NCBI RefSeq assembly: GCF_001722335.1 | Contig: NZ_MIHA01000019.1 | Span: forward strand, 46,775 to 110,774 | DNA: 64,000 nt | Direction of reading: 5' to 3' | DNA from: Mycolicibacterium flavescens | Lineage (GTDB): Bacteria; Actinomycetota; Actinomycetes; Mycobacteriales; Mycobacteriaceae | Shown: piece by piece, positions 36,888 to 46,191 of the stretch | Position numbering within the stretch: the first letter of the stretch is position 1 | How the letters are laid out: each line of letters opens with the position of its first letter | The notes under the pieces: model-generated | Seen by the model: the letters and a program-made list of their open reading frames with translations, nothing else | Told to the model about the DNA's origin: nothing | The model's database searches: none | Made by a program: the position numbers and the translations under genes

Positions 36888-36964
36888 CGCCGGCGGAACT
36901 TACGGAGGCCGGCTAAGCGTTGACCCAACGAGACTTTTCCCGCTTCTGGTAGGAGGCAGCCCCG

Positions 36965-37843
36965 ATGCGTTGGAATCCGCACGCGAACACCGCCAAGACG
37001 TTCCTGTTGCTGGCGTTGTTCTCCGGTCTGATCGTCGCGGTCGGCGCGATGTTCGGCCGCAACATCATGTTCCTGGCGGTGCTGTTCGCGGTCGGTATGA
37101 ACGCCTACGTCTACTTCAACAGCGACAAGATGGCGTTGCGGGCGATGCACGCGCAGCCGGTCAGCGAGATGCAGGCGCCGGTGATGTACCGCATCGTGCG
37201 TGAGTTGGCGACTACCGCGCGCCAGCCGATGCCGCGGCTGTACATCAGCGACACCGCGGCCCCGAACGCGTTCGCGACCGGCCGCAACCCGCGCAACGCG
37301 GCGGTCTGCTGTACGACGGGCATCCTGCAGATCCTCAACGAGCGCGAACTGCGGGCCGTCCTCGGTCACGAGCTCAGCCACGTCTACAACCGCGACATCC
37401 TGATCTCGTGCGTCGCCGGCGCCATGGCGTCGGTGATCACCGCACTGGCCAACCTGGCGTTCTTCGCCAGCATGTTCGGCGGTAACCGCGAGGGCGGCAC
37501 GAATCCGTTTGCGATTCTTCTGGTTTCGATGCTGGGTCCGATCGCCGCGATGGTGATCCGGATGGCGGTGTCGCGGTCGCGGGAGTATCAGGCCGACCAG
37601 TCGGGCGCCGAGCTGACCGGGGACCCGCTGGCGTTGGCCAGCGCGCTGCGCAAGATCAGCGCGGGCGTCGAGCAGGCGCCGCTGCCGCCGGATCCCAAGC
37701 TCGCCGACCAGGCGCACCTGATGATCGCCAACCCGTTCCGGGCGGGGGAGAAGATCGGCAAGCTGTTCTCCACCCACCCGCCGATCGCCGACCGCATCGC
37801 GCGGCTGGAGGCGATGGCCGGCCGGGGGCCCGGCCACTACTGA
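36965..37843 (+). CDS. htpX: Membrane zinc protease HtpX
   Basis: A 292-residue integral membrane metalloprotease. Two N-terminal helices (about 11-30, 33-50) are followed by the active site HELSH (H135, E136, H139), a third helix pair, and the conserved SREYQAD with the third zinc ligand. HtpX degrades misfolded membrane proteins. A TAGGAGG sits 10 bases before the ATG, giving a clear start. It follows grcC1 by 77 bases. Homologues usually respond to envelope stress, but no regulatory site is obvious. Confidence 0.93.
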   Translation: MRWNPHANTAKTFLLLALFSGLIVAVGAMFGRNIMFLAVLFAVGMNAYVYFNSDKMALRAMHAQPVSEMQAPVMYRIVRELATTARQPMPRLYISDTAAPNAFATGRNPRNAAVCCTTGILQILNERELRAVLGHELSHVYNRDILISCVAGAMASVITALANLAFFASMFGGNREGGTNPFAILLVSMLGPIAAMVIRMAVSRSREYQADQSGAELTGDPLALASALRKISAGVEQAPLPPDPKLADQAHLMIANPFRAGEKIGKLFSTHPPIADRIARLEAMAGRGPGHY

Positions 37844-37885
37844 TCGGCGCGTAACGCCAGCCCGACCTGCGGCGATGACAGCAGT

Positions 37886-38464
37886 ATGCTGCGAGTCGCC
37901 ACCACACCATCTAGGGTGTGGACCGTGCTGAACAGGGTCTTGATCGGCGTCGTCGGGTCCGCGGGAGCGGCCATGATCGGCGTGCCGGGTATCGCCGCGG
38001 CGCAACCGCCGTCGCCGCCGCCCGCGCCGCCGCCACCGAACGTCAACGCGCTCGCGCCGGTGAAGCTCTCCGACTTCGCGAAGATGGACGGCAACTGGTA
38101 CGCGTTCAAGACGCCCGAGGGGCTGACCTGCGTGCTGCAGCGCAACGGCGGCTACGGCTGCAGCGGCGCGCTGCCGGGCGCGCCCGACGGCGCGAACTTC
38201 GTCAGCGGCGGTCCCGGCCCGGCGGCGTTCTCATCGACGGCCGGGGATGTGTTCGCCAGCGTCGGTGACGCCAACGTGCTGCCTGCCGGGTCGCGGATCA
38301 GTTTCCAGACGGTCAGCTGCGGCAGCGAGGGCGGCGTGACGACGTGCTCGGACGCCCGCAACCAGTCCGGCTTCGTGCTGAGCCCGGCGGGCAGCTACAT
38401 CATCAACGGCGGCCGCGACCCGCTGCTGGACCGGCCCGAGGGCACCAACCCGTACTTCAACTGA
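37886..38464 (+). CDS. Secreted protein of unknown function
   Basis: A 192-residue exported protein with a signal peptide (hydrophobic core VLIGVVGSAGAAMIGVPGIAAA), a proline-rich linker (PPSPPPAPPPPN) and a mature domain with four cysteines (TCVLQRNGGYGCSG, SCGSEGGVTTC) that could form two disulfides. The start is uncertain: GTG codons at 37919 and 37925 are closer to the hydrophobic core than the ATG at 37886. The domain is a small mycobacterial secreted type; I cannot name it. Confidence 0.7.
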   Translation: MLRVATTPSRVWTVLNRVLIGVVGSAGAAMIGVPGIAAAQPPSPPPAPPPPNVNALAPVKLSDFAKMDGNWYAFKTPEGLTCVLQRNGGYGCSGALPGAPDGANFVSGGPGPAAFSSTAGDVFASVGDANVLPAGSRISFQTVSCGSEGGVTTCSDARNQSGFVLSPAGSYIINGGRDPLLDRPEGTNPYFN

Positions 38465-38475
38465 CCCGTCAGAAC

Positions 38476-39501
38476 CTAGAACCCCGCGCCGTGCACCTCG
38501 TGGCCGGGCTTCTCCCGCATCAGCCCGCGGTAGGCGTCCTCGACGCTGGAGCCATGGTTGACGACGGCGTCGACCTCGCGGGCGATCGGCATCGAAATCC
38601 CGTACTGGTCGGCGAATTCCATGATGACGCTGGCGGCCTTGACCCCTTCGGCGACCTGGTTCATCGACGCGATGATCTCGTCGAGCGGCTTGCCGGCGCC
38701 CAGCTGCTCACCGACGTGGCGGTTGCGGCTGCGCTGTGAGGTGCAGGTGACGATGAGGTCGCCCATGCCGGCGAGGCCGGCGAAGGTGTCGCGGTGGCCG
38801 CCGGTGGCCTCGCCGAGCTTGGACATCTCGCGTACCGCGCGGGCCATCACCATCGCGCGCGTGTTCTCGCCGATGCCAAGGGAATAGCCCATGCCGACGG
38901 CGATCGCGTAGACGTTCTTGAGCGCCCCGGCCATCTCGACGCCGACCACGTCGTCGGTGGTGTACGTGCGGAACCGCTTGGTGCGGAACAACTGTGCGAG
39001 GTTCGCCGCGAGATGCTGGTCGGGCATCGCGAGCACCGCGGCGGCGGCGTAGCCCTCGGCCACCTCGCGCGCGATGTTCGGCCCGGCCAGGATCCCCGCC
39101 GGGTGCCCGGGCAGCACCTCGGTGACGATCTGGCTCATCCGGTAGTTGGTGCCCTGCTCGAGACCCTTGACCAGCGACACCACCGGCACCCACGGCCGCA
39201 GCTCGCGGGCCAGCTCGGTCAGCACCGCGCGGAAGCCGTGCGACGGCACACCCATCACGATGACGTCCGCGCACGCCGCCGCCTCGGAGAAGTCCGTCGT
39301 CGCCTTCAGGCTCTCGGGGAGCTCGACCTCGTCGCCGAGGTACTTCGAGTTGCGGTGGTTCTCGGTGATGTCCTTGGCGGTCTCCTCCGAGCGCACCCAC
39401 TGCAGCGTCGAGCAGCGCCGCGCGCAGATGGAGGCCACCGTGGTGCCCCAGGACCCTCCACCGAGGACGACGACTTTGGGTTCGCGCGTTGCAGGTGCCA
39501 T
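38476..39501 (-). CDS. gpsA: Glycerol-3-phosphate dehydrogenase GpsA
   Basis: A 341-residue NAD(P)-dependent enzyme making sn-glycerol-3-phosphate for phospholipid synthesis. The Rossmann motif VVLGGGSWGTTVA is at the N-terminus, the catalytic-lysine region is GVEMAGALKNVYAIAVGMG, and KLGEATGGHRDTFAGLAGMGDLIVTCTS is conserved in the C-domain. Cytoplasmic. The start gives a short N-terminal extension (APATREPK) before the fold. yajQ is on the same strand upstream, separated by 132 bases holding an inverted repeat. Confidence 0.93.
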   Translation of the reverse strand: MAPATREPKVVVLGGGSWGTTVASICARRCSTLQWVRSEETAKDITENHRNSKYLGDEVELPESLKATTDFSEAAACADVIVMGVPSHGFRAVLTELARELRPWVPVVSLVKGLEQGTNYRMSQIVTEVLPGHPAGILAGPNIAREVAEGYAAAAVLAMPDQHLAANLAQLFRTKRFRTYTTDDVVGVEMAGALKNVYAIAVGMGYSLGIGENTRAMVMARAVREMSKLGEATGGHRDTFAGLAGMGDLIVTCTSQRSRNRHVGEQLGAGKPLDEIIASMNQVAEGVKAASVIMEFADQYGISMPIAREVDAVVNHGSSVEDAYRGLMREKPGHEVHGAGF

Positions 39502-39558
39502 GGCGATCAGATTAGGTGCGACGAGCGCGGCCGAGGGCGTATTCGCGCCTGCTCAACG

Positions 39559-39621
39559 CGCCGATTTCTACGCCAGGGCTGCTGTCACCGCGCGATAGCG
39601 ACCATCCCGCAGAAATCGGCG
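39559..39621. repeat. 11-bp inverted repeat between gpsA and yajQ
   Basis: CGCCGATTTCT (39559-39569) and AGAAATCGGCG (39611-39621) are perfect inverted copies with 41 bases between. It lies downstream of yajQ and upstream of gpsA, both minus strand, so it could end yajQ transcription or be a dispersed palindrome. Confidence 0.5.
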
Positions 39622-39633
39622 AACCGGAACCCG

Positions 39634-40125
39634 TCAGCGGTAGTTGACGAACTGCAGCGCGACGTCGAGGTCGGCGCCCTTGAGCAGCGAGATGACGGCC
39701 TGCAGGTCGTCGCGCTTCTTCGACGACACCCGGATCTCCTCGCCCTGGATCTGCGCCTTGACGCCCTTGGGGCCCTCGTCGCGGATGAGCTTGGTGATCT
39801 TCTTGGCCTGCTCGCTGGTGATGCCCTGCTTGATCTGGCCGCTGACCTTGTAGGTCTTGCCCGAGGCCTGCGGGTCGCCGGCGTCGAACGCCTTCATCGA
39901 GATGTCGCGCCGGACCAGCTTCTCCTTGAACACGTCGACGGCGGCCTTGGCGCGTTCCTCGGTGGAGGAGGTGATGACGACGGTCTCCTCGCCCTGCCAT
40001 TCGATGGAGGTGTCGGTGCCGCGGAAGTCGAAGCGGGTGGCCAGCTCCTTGGCGGCCTGATTGAGCGCGTTGTCGACCTCCTGGCGGTCGACCTTGCTGA
40101 CGACGTCGAACGATGAATCCGCCAC
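39634..40125 (-). CDS. yajQ: YajQ-family nucleotide-binding protein
   Basis: A 163-residue YajQ/DUF520 protein: [41 protein letters not shown] at the N-terminus and the C-terminal LRVSS-type strand ([22 protein letters not shown]). The family has a double ferredoxin-like fold and binds nucleotides, c-di-GMP in some species. The GTG start at 40125 has GAGGAGG 9-10 bases upstream. It is the homologue of the Rv0566c-type gene in the conserved block. Role in this organism unknown. Confidence 0.93.
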   Translation of the reverse strand: MADSSFDVVSKVDRQEVDNALNQAAKELATRFDFRGTDTSIEWQGEETVVITSSTEERAKAAVDVFKEKLVRRDISMKAFDAGDPQASGKTYKVSGQIKQGITSEQAKKITKLIRDEGPKGVKAQIQGEEIRVSSKKRDDLQAVISLLKGADLDVALQFVNYR

Positions 40126-40230
40126 TGGACCGTTCCTCCTCTGCGGTGGGGGTGCGTTTTCGTCTTAGACCCATCCTCGTTGTACTCTGCTACACGCACC
40201 ACACCGGGTCACCGGGTGGCGCAGCACCCA

Positions 40231-40316
40231 GGCAGGTTGCCCGAGCGGCCAATGGGAGCGGACTGTAAATCCGTCGGCTTACGCCTACGCAGGTTCGAAT
40301 CCTGCACCTGCCACCA
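40231..40316 (+). tRNA. tRNA-Tyr (GTA)
   Basis: An 86-base class II tRNA with a long variable arm. Acceptor GGCAGGT pairs with ACCTGCC, discriminator A, and encoded CCA. The anticodon GTA lies at 40265-40267 (CTGTAAA), and the T-arm reads AGGTTCGAATCCT. The anticodon assigns it to tyrosine. The following 230 bases up to 40547 hold no gene. Confidence 0.95.
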
Positions 40317-40454
40317 TGCTCAGGCCCGCCGCAGCTCAGCGGCGAGCCACTACTGGCGAAGTCAGAAGCTCTGTTCGATGTTCTCGCTGTTCCCGACGGG
40401 CGGTCCACCGGCGCGGTGACGGCCTGCACCCGTCATGACTACCGAACCGCAAGG

Positions 40455-40480
40455 GTTGACGAATGCGTAAATTTGTCGAC
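40455..40480. promoter_or_regulatory. Imperfect palindrome upstream of the SDR/TctC operon
   Basis: GTTGACGAAT (40455-40464) and ATTTGTCGAC (40471-40480) are inverted with 8 of 10 bases paired around a 6-base centre. It contains a TTGACG that could serve as a -35, but no clear -10 follows at the right distance. Possible operator. Confidence 0.3.
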
Positions 40481-40546
40481 GGAGACGGTCGGCGCACCTT
40501 AACGTGGTGAAGAGCGGGCACCCTGCCGGCGGGACAGGGGTGCGAC

Positions 40547-41425
40547 GTGATTCTCGACATCAGGAGGGCCCTGCGACTGGCCGGCATGCGCCCGATCCCG
40601 CGCTGGCCCGCTCACCGGCAGCCGGACCTTCGCGGTAAGCGGATCCTGCTGACCGGGGCGTCCTCCGGTATCGGCGCCGTGGCCGCGCTGAAACTCGCCG
40701 CCGAGGGCGCCACTTTGACCCTGGTCGCCCGCCGCGAGGCACTGCTCGCCGAGGTCGTCGACCGGGTCACCGCCGCCGGCGGCACCGCCACCGCGATTGC
40801 GGCGGACCTGTCCCACCTCGACGAGGTCGACGCGGTGGCCAATGGTGTTGGCCCGGTCGATGTTCTGATCAACAACGCCGCCCGGTCCATCCGTAGACCC
40901 CTGTCCGAATCACTTGAGCGCTGGCACGACGTCGAGCGGGTGATGGCGCTGAACTACTACGCGCCACTGCGGCTCATCCGCGGCTTGGCGCCGGGCATGA
41001 TCGAACGCGGCGACGGGCACATCATCAACATCGCCACCTGGCGGGTGCTCCCCGAGTCCTCGCCGATGTTCGCCGCCTACAACGCTTCCAAGGCCGCGCT
41101 CAGTGCGGTCAGCCGCGTCATCGACACCGAATGGGGCAGCGCCGGTGTGCATTCCACGACGATCTACTACCCCTTGGTGGCGACGCCGATGATCGCCCCC
41201 ACCCGCGCCTACAACGGTCTCGCGGCCCTCTCCGCCGACGAGGCCGCCGAATGGATGGTCACCGCGGTGAGGACCCGCCCGATCCGGATCGCACCGCGAA
41301 AAGCCCTGGCGCTGCGGGCGCTTGACGTCGTCGCACCGCGAGCGCTCAACGCCGTCCTGGAACGCGAGACCAACCGGATGAACGCCCGAACCAGCCGACC
41401 GCTGGAAGCGGCCGCGCTCCGATGA
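40547..41425 (+). CDS. Short-chain dehydrogenase/reductase with atypical active site
   Basis: A 292-residue SDR with an N-terminal extension of about 30 residues (LDIRRALRLAGMRPIPRWP). The cofactor motif is TGASSGIG, NNAA replaces NNAG, and the catalytic pair is YNASK. At the place of the catalytic serine (usually INISS) it has INIATWRVLPESS, so that residue may be missing or displaced. It starts at GTG 40547. Its stop overlaps the next gene (ATGA). Substrate unknown; it belongs to a four-gene accessory unit. Confidence 0.8.
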   Translation: MILDIRRALRLAGMRPIPRWPAHRQPDLRGKRILLTGASSGIGAVAALKLAAEGATLTLVARREALLAEVVDRVTAAGGTATAIAADLSHLDEVDAVANGVGPVDVLINNAARSIRRPLSESLERWHDVERVMALNYYAPLRLIRGLAPGMIERGDGHIINIATWRVLPESSPMFAAYNASKAALSAVSRVIDTEWGSAGVHSTTIYYPLVATPMIAPTRAYNGLAALSADEAAEWMVTAVRTRPIRIAPRKALALRALDVVAPRALNAVLERETNRMNARTSRPLEAAALR

Positions 41426-42375
41426 TCAGATCCGCCCTCAGTGTCCTCGCCGTGCTGGTGCTGGCCGCCGCTCCGCCGGCCGCGGCCGCGCCCTACCCGA
41501 CCGGGCCCGTGACGATGACCGCGGGCGCCACCCCCGGCAGTGGCTTCGACCTCACCATCCGTGCGGTCGTCGACGCCCTGAACCAGGAGCGCATCGTGAA
41601 TGTGCCGCTGCCCGTGCAGAATCGACCCGGCGGCAGCGGCGCCGACTTCCTCGCCACGATGGTGCAGGACGAACGCGGTGCCGACGACCAGGTGGCGGTC
41701 ACGTCCCTGTCGATGATGGTCAACCAGGTGCGCGGTGATTCCCCCTACGGGTACCGCGACGTCACGATGATCGCCCGGCTGATGACCGAGCACTACGTCG
41801 TCGTCACGCGTCCGGGCGCCGCGTTCACCGACCTCGACGACGTGACCTCGGCGATCAAGTCCAACCCGCCGGGCGTCACCGTGGGGGCCGCCCATGACGA
41901 CGAGGTCCCCTTCGACCTGCTGGTGTCGACGGCCGGCGGCGATCCGTCCGCTGTGCACTACCTGACCCAGGAAGGCGGCGGGGACCAGAGCGCGGCGCTT
42001 CGCAACGGCGAGGTCGACGTCGCCATCGGCGGGGTGAGCGAGTTCGTCGATCAGGTGGCGTCCGGCGACCTCACGGCACTCGGAGTGCTCGCCGAACACC
42101 GGTTGCCCGGTCTCGACGTCCCTACCGCCGCCGAACAGGGACTCGACGTCACGCTGTCGAACTGGCGAGGCCTGTACGGGCCGCCCGACATGCCGCCGTA
42201 CGCCGTCGAGTACTGGCAGTCGGCGCTCGCGCGGATGGTGGAATCACCGGCCTGGCAACAGATCGCGCAGCGCAGCCATTTCACGACCACGTTCATGACC
42301 GGTGAGCAGTTCCAGACCTTCCTGGCCGACACCCAGCACGACGTCGAGACCGCGCTCGCACCACCGGGCCGGTGA
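41422..42375 (+). CDS. Tripartite tricarboxylate (TctC/Bug)-type binding protein
   Basis: A 317-residue exported solute-binding protein: signal peptide of about 20 residues (LSVLAVLVLAAAPPAAAA), then the Bug/TctC fold with TAGATPGSGFDLTIRAV and NRPGGSGADFLATMVQ, residues typical of the carboxylate-binding loop. Members bind dicarboxylates or similar small acids. No TctA or TctB membrane subunits lie nearby, so transport would need a distant partner. It is translationally coupled to the SDR and to the EamA gene. Confidence 0.82.
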   Translation: MIRSALSVLAVLVLAAAPPAAAAPYPTGPVTMTAGATPGSGFDLTIRAVVDALNQERIVNVPLPVQNRPGGSGADFLATMVQDERGADDQVAVTSLSMMVNQVRGDSPYGYRDVTMIARLMTEHYVVVTRPGAAFTDLDDVTSAIKSNPPGVTVGAAHDDEVPFDLLVSTAGGDPSAVHYLTQEGGGDQSAALRNGEVDVAIGGVSEFVDQVASGDLTALGVLAEHRLPGLDVPTAAEQGLDVTLSNWRGLYGPPDMPPYAVEYWQSALARMVESPAWQQIAQRSHFTTTFMTGEQFQTFLADTQHDVETALAPPGR

Positions 42376-43262
42376 CCGAAGCTTCACCCCGGGCCGTGCC
42401 CGCGTCCGGCCATCGCCCCGACAACCTCCTGCTCGGTGCGGGCCTGACGACCGCCGCGTTCTTCTGCGTCGCGCTGGTCGGCGCGCTGGCGAAGGTCTCC
42501 GGCCAGTACGCGTCGACGGGCGTGCTGCTGCTGTTCCAGAACGCGCTGTGCTTCCTGTTCGTCGTCCCCGTGGCGCTGCGCAGCGGATGGCCGGCGGTGC
42601 GGACCGGCCGCATCGGCCTGCACGTCCTGCGCGCCGCGACGGGCACCGCGTGCTGGTATGCGCTGTTCTTCGCGATCACCCAGATACCGCTGGCCAAGGC
42701 GACTTTGCTGACCTACAGCGCACCGCTGTGGATGCCGCTGGTGGCCTGGGCGGTGACCCGGCAGCGGGTGGCCGCGGCGACGTGGATCGGCGCGGGCATC
42801 GGGTTCCTGGGTGTGGCGCTCGTGCTGCGACCAGAAGGCGACGGGTTCAGCATCGGCGAGGTGTCCGCGCTCGCGGGTGCGCTGTTCCTCGCGGTGGCCA
42901 TGATGTCGGTCCGGTGGCTCGGCGCGACCGAACCCATGATCAGGGTGCTGTTCTACTACTTCCTGCTGTCCACCGTGATGTCGGTTCCGATCGCGCTCGT
43001 CGACTGGCGACCCATTCCGGCTGCGGCGTGGATGTGGCTGCTGGCGTTGGGTTTTGCCCAGCTCGCGGCACAGGTCCTGATCGTGGTGGCGTACCGCTAC
43101 GCCTCCGCGGAGAAGGTCGGGCCGTTCATCTACTCGGTGATCGTGTTCACCGCGCTCATCGACTGGGTCGTGTGGGATCACCGGCCGACCCTGCTCGCCT
43201 GTGCCGGAATGGCGCTCGTCGTGGGCGGAGGGCTGGTCGCGGTGCGCGCGAGACGCTCTTGA
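42372..43262 (+). CDS. EamA-family transporter (DMT superfamily)
   Basis: A 296-residue membrane protein with about ten helices arranged as two EamA halves (AFFCVALVGALAKVSGQY and, in the second half, VSALAGALFLAVAMMSVRWLG). It is likely an exporter of small metabolites; direction and substrate are unknown. The GTG start overlaps the TctC stop (GTGA). It sits between a binding protein and a dioxygenase. Confidence 0.83.
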   Translation: MTEASPRAVPASGHRPDNLLLGAGLTTAAFFCVALVGALAKVSGQYASTGVLLLFQNALCFLFVVPVALRSGWPAVRTGRIGLHVLRAATGTACWYALFFAITQIPLAKATLLTYSAPLWMPLVAWAVTRQRVAAATWIGAGIGFLGVALVLRPEGDGFSIGEVSALAGALFLAVAMMSVRWLGATEPMIRVLFYYFLLSTVMSVPIALVDWRPIPAAAWMWLLALGFAQLAAQVLIVVAYRYASAEKVGPFIYSVIVFTALIDWVVWDHRPTLLACAGMALVVGGGLVAVRARRS

Positions 43263-43327
43263 CCGGCGCCCCTTTGAGGTCCACTGTGGCGTACAGGCCA
43301 TCGAACGCCGGCCAGTGAGGACAGCCG

Positions 43328-44182
43328 ATGAGCATCGACGACGATCCGGTCACCACCCTCGACGATCTGCGCAACGATCTGGCGCGGCGGCACAGGTGGA
43401 CGCCCAGCGGCGGCACCTCGGTGGACCCGGCCCTGGTCGACGCGGACATGGCGGCCCTGGACCGCGACGGCTACCTCATCTGGGAGAACCTGCTCGACGC
43501 CGACGAGTGCGAGCAGATCAAGGCGACGGTCGACCCGTGGCTCGAGCACACCGGCCGCAACTCGTTCGAGGGGCACCGCACCCAGCGCGTCTACAGCGTG
43601 CTGAGCCGCACCCGCGTCTGCGACCGGCTCGTCGACCACCCGCGGGTGCTCGCGGTCCTCGACCGGCTGCTGATGGACAACTATCTGCTCTCGGCGTTGC
43701 AGGCCATCAACATCATGCCCGGTGAGTCCGCGCAACTGGCCCACCACGATGACGGCTTCTATCCGATCCCGCGACCCCGAGAACCGTTGGCGGCCGCGAC
43801 GATCTGGGCGATCGACGACTTCACCGCCGACAACGGCGCCACCGTGCTCTACCCCGGCAGCCACCGCTGGGGCAGGCGGCGCCCCGGACCGGACGACCCC
43901 GCGATCCCCGCGGTCATGCCCGCCGGCTCCTGCGTGTTCTTCGTCGGCACCCTCTGGCACGGCGGCGGTGCCAACACCAGCGGGCAGTCGCGGCTGGCCG
44001 TCACCGCGCAGTACTGCCAGCCGTGGCTGCGGCCCATGGAGGCCTTCACGCTGTCGATCTCCCGCGACACCGCGCGGGAGGTGTCCGACGACATCCGCCG
44101 CATGATCGGCTACAGCGTCCACCCGCCGTTCGTCGGCGCGGTCGACGGCCTGCACCCGCTGCGGCTGCTCGACCAGCCGTGA
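43328..44182 (+). CDS. Phytanoyl-CoA dioxygenase (PhyH)-family protein
   Basis: A 284-residue Fe(II)/2-oxoglutarate oxygenase. The metal-binding H-x-D is in LAHHDDGFYP and the distal histidine in TLWHGGGANT; the arginine that holds 2-oxoglutarate is probably in SRLAVTAQYC. It would hydroxylate a small lipid or acid. It follows the EamA gene by 65 bases and may form one unit with it. It ends one base before the convergent YhgE-type gene. Confidence 0.85.
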   Translation: MSIDDDPVTTLDDLRNDLARRHRWTPSGGTSVDPALVDADMAALDRDGYLIWENLLDADECEQIKATVDPWLEHTGRNSFEGHRTQRVYSVLSRTRVCDRLVDHPRVLAVLDRLLMDNYLLSALQAINIMPGESAQLAHHDDGFYPIPRPREPLAAATIWAIDDFTADNGATVLYPGSHRWGRRRPGPDDPAIPAVMPAGSCVFFVGTLWHGGGANTSGQSRLAVTAQYCQPWLRPMEAFTLSISRDTAREVSDDIRRMIGYSVHPPFVGAVDGLHPLRLLDQP

Positions 44183-46189
44183 TCACACCTCCACCGGAGG
44201 ATGTAACCGTTCGATCGTGTACTGCCGGTTGCGCCGCGCCGCCCACGCCGAGGCCGCCAGCGACACCAGAAGGATCCCGCTGAGCACCGTGATCGCCACC
44301 CAGAGCCGGTGATCGATCCCGCCGACGGTCAACTGCCGTAAACCGTTGACGGCGTATGTCATCGGGTCGAACGGGTGGATGATCTGGAACGGCCGGGCGG
44401 TCGTCTCCACCGGATAGATGCCACCGGCCGACACCAGCTGCAGCATCAGGAATGCCAGCGTGATCACCCGACCGATCGCCACCCCGAACACCGCGTTGAG
44501 CGCCTGGATCATCGCCAGGAACGCGGCGGCGACCAATCCGAGGAACGCAATCGTGGGGATCGGGTACTTCGGGTGTAGGCCGACGCCGAAGTGCACGACG
44601 GTGTACATCACCAGCACCTGGCACAGCGCCAGCAGCACCGCGGGCCAGTACGACACGAGCACCACCCGCAGCGCGTTGAGCCCGTACACCACGGGCCGGG
44701 CCTGCAACGGCGTCAACAACATCCAGATGATCAGCGCGCCGATGAACAGCGCGAGGGGCAGGAAGAACGGCGCGAAACCGGTGCCGAACGTGACCGCGCG
44801 GTTGTCGGTCTGCTCGTCGAGTGCGACCGGGGTCGACAGCGTGGTGGCGACCTTGATCCGCTGCGCGGGCGTCCACGACGGCACCTCCTCGCCGCCCTCC
44901 CGCAGTCTGGTCGAGAGCTCGTGTGCACCGCCGCGAAGCTGCGTGGTGCCCGACGCCAACTGGTCCGCGCCGGCGGCGAGCCGCTCACCACCGTCGGTCA
45001 GCTGCCCGAGCCCCGAACTCAACTGGCGCGCACCAGAATCCAACTCCGAGACACCGTCGCGCAGCCGAACCAGATCCGCCTTGAGTCCGCCGTCGAACAC
45101 CTTGGTCAGCACCGTGCGCACCTGGCTCGCCGGATCCGCCAGGTCGTTCTCGAGACGGGTGGCGCCGTCGCGCAACCGGATCAGGCCCTCGTCGGTGGCC
45201 GGGTCGATACCGCGCGCCACAAGTACCGTGTGCACCCGCGCCAGCGTCTCGCCGAGGTGGCGAACGGCCGGATCGGGGTTGGTGCGAAGACCACCGACCA
45301 CCGAATCGACGACGGCCGCGGCTTGCGCGTAGTCCACGTTGAGCGCCGCGATCCGGTCGGTGACCGAGCGGGCCGCCGCGCTCAGATGGCCGGCGGCCTC
45401 CGCGACGATCTGCGGATCGACCTGTAGGTCGCCGACCAGGTCCAGCGTGGACAGCAGCGGGTCGGTGGCCGTCCGCACCGATGACGACAATTCGCCGGTG
45501 CCGGCCGCCAGCTGCGCGGCCCCGTCCCGGGCCACCTTGAGATTGTCCGCTAAAAGCCGTGCCCCACTCGCCAATTGCCCGGCGCCGTCATCGGCGGCGT
45601 CGAGTCCCGCGGCGAGCTGGCCGGCGCCGTCGGCCGCCTGGCGCAGGCCCGCGCCGGCCTCGGCCACCCCGGTCAGCACGGTGTCGACGGTCTGCGCGCT
45701 GACTTTGGCGTTGACTTCGTTGATGACCTCGCGGGCCGCGTTCTGCCCGATGATCGACCCGAGGTAGTTGTTGGCGTCGTTGAATGCGAACCGCACCTGT
45801 GCCTTGTGCGGATTGTCCGAACCCGACGACGCGATCGCCGCGCTGAAATCCTCGGGCACGGTGATCGTGAAGTAGAACCGCCCGTCGGCCAGGCCGGCGG
45901 CCGCCTGGTCGGCCGACACCTCGGTCAGATCCAGCTCTCCGGAGTCCAGCAGTCCGCGCGCCACCTCGTCACCTGCGCGTAACTGCTTGCCCTGCAATTG
46001 TGTTCCGGTGTCCTCGTTGACCAGAGCGACGGGCACCTTGTTCACCTCGCCGAACGGGTTCCAGAACGCCCACAGGTACATCGCGCCGTAGAGCAACGGC
46101 AGCGCCACGATGGTCACCAGCGCGATGCGCGGCATCGTGCCACGCGCGTACCGCTTGATATCGGTACCGAGCGAGAGTCCGGCGAGCAT
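44183..46189 (-). CDS. YhgE/Pip-type membrane protein
   Basis: A 668-residue protein. One N-terminal helix (ALVTIVALPLLYGAMYLWAF) is followed by a large extracytoplasmic region with many ADGAGQLAAG-like heptad repeats (residues about 170-440). Five or six C-terminal membrane helices have an ABC2-type arrangement. This is the YhgE/Pip architecture, thought to act in export across the envelope. I chose ATG 46189; a TTG at 46195 overlaps the stop of the ATPase gene. The pair is likely one operon. Confidence 0.82.
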   Translation of the reverse strand: MLAGLSLGTDIKRYARGTMPRIALVTIVALPLLYGAMYLWAFWNPFGEVNKVPVALVNEDTGTQLQGKQLRAGDEVARGLLDSGELDLTEVSADQAAAGLADGRFYFTITVPEDFSAAIASSGSDNPHKAQVRFAFNDANNYLGSIIGQNAAREVINEVNAKVSAQTVDTVLTGVAEAGAGLRQAADGAGQLAAGLDAADDGAGQLASGARLLADNLKVARDGAAQLAAGTGELSSSVRTATDPLLSTLDLVGDLQVDPQIVAEAAGHLSAAARSVTDRIAALNVDYAQAAAVVDSVVGGLRTNPDPAVRHLGETLARVHTVLVARGIDPATDEGLIRLRDGATRLENDLADPASQVRTVLTKVFDGGLKADLVRLRDGVSELDSGARQLSSGLGQLTDGGERLAAGADQLASGTTQLRGGAHELSTRLREGGEEVPSWTPAQRIKVATTLSTPVALDEQTDNRAVTFGTGFAPFFLPLALFIGALIIWMLLTPLQARPVVYGLNALRVVLVSYWPAVLLALCQVLVMYTVVHFGVGLHPKYPIPTIAFLGLVAAAFLAMIQALNAVFGVAIGRVITLAFLMLQLVSAGGIYPVETTARPFQIIHPFDPMTYAVNGLRQLTVGGIDHRLWVAITVLSGILLVSLAASAWAARRNRQYTIERLHPPVEV

Positions 46190-46191
46190 GA

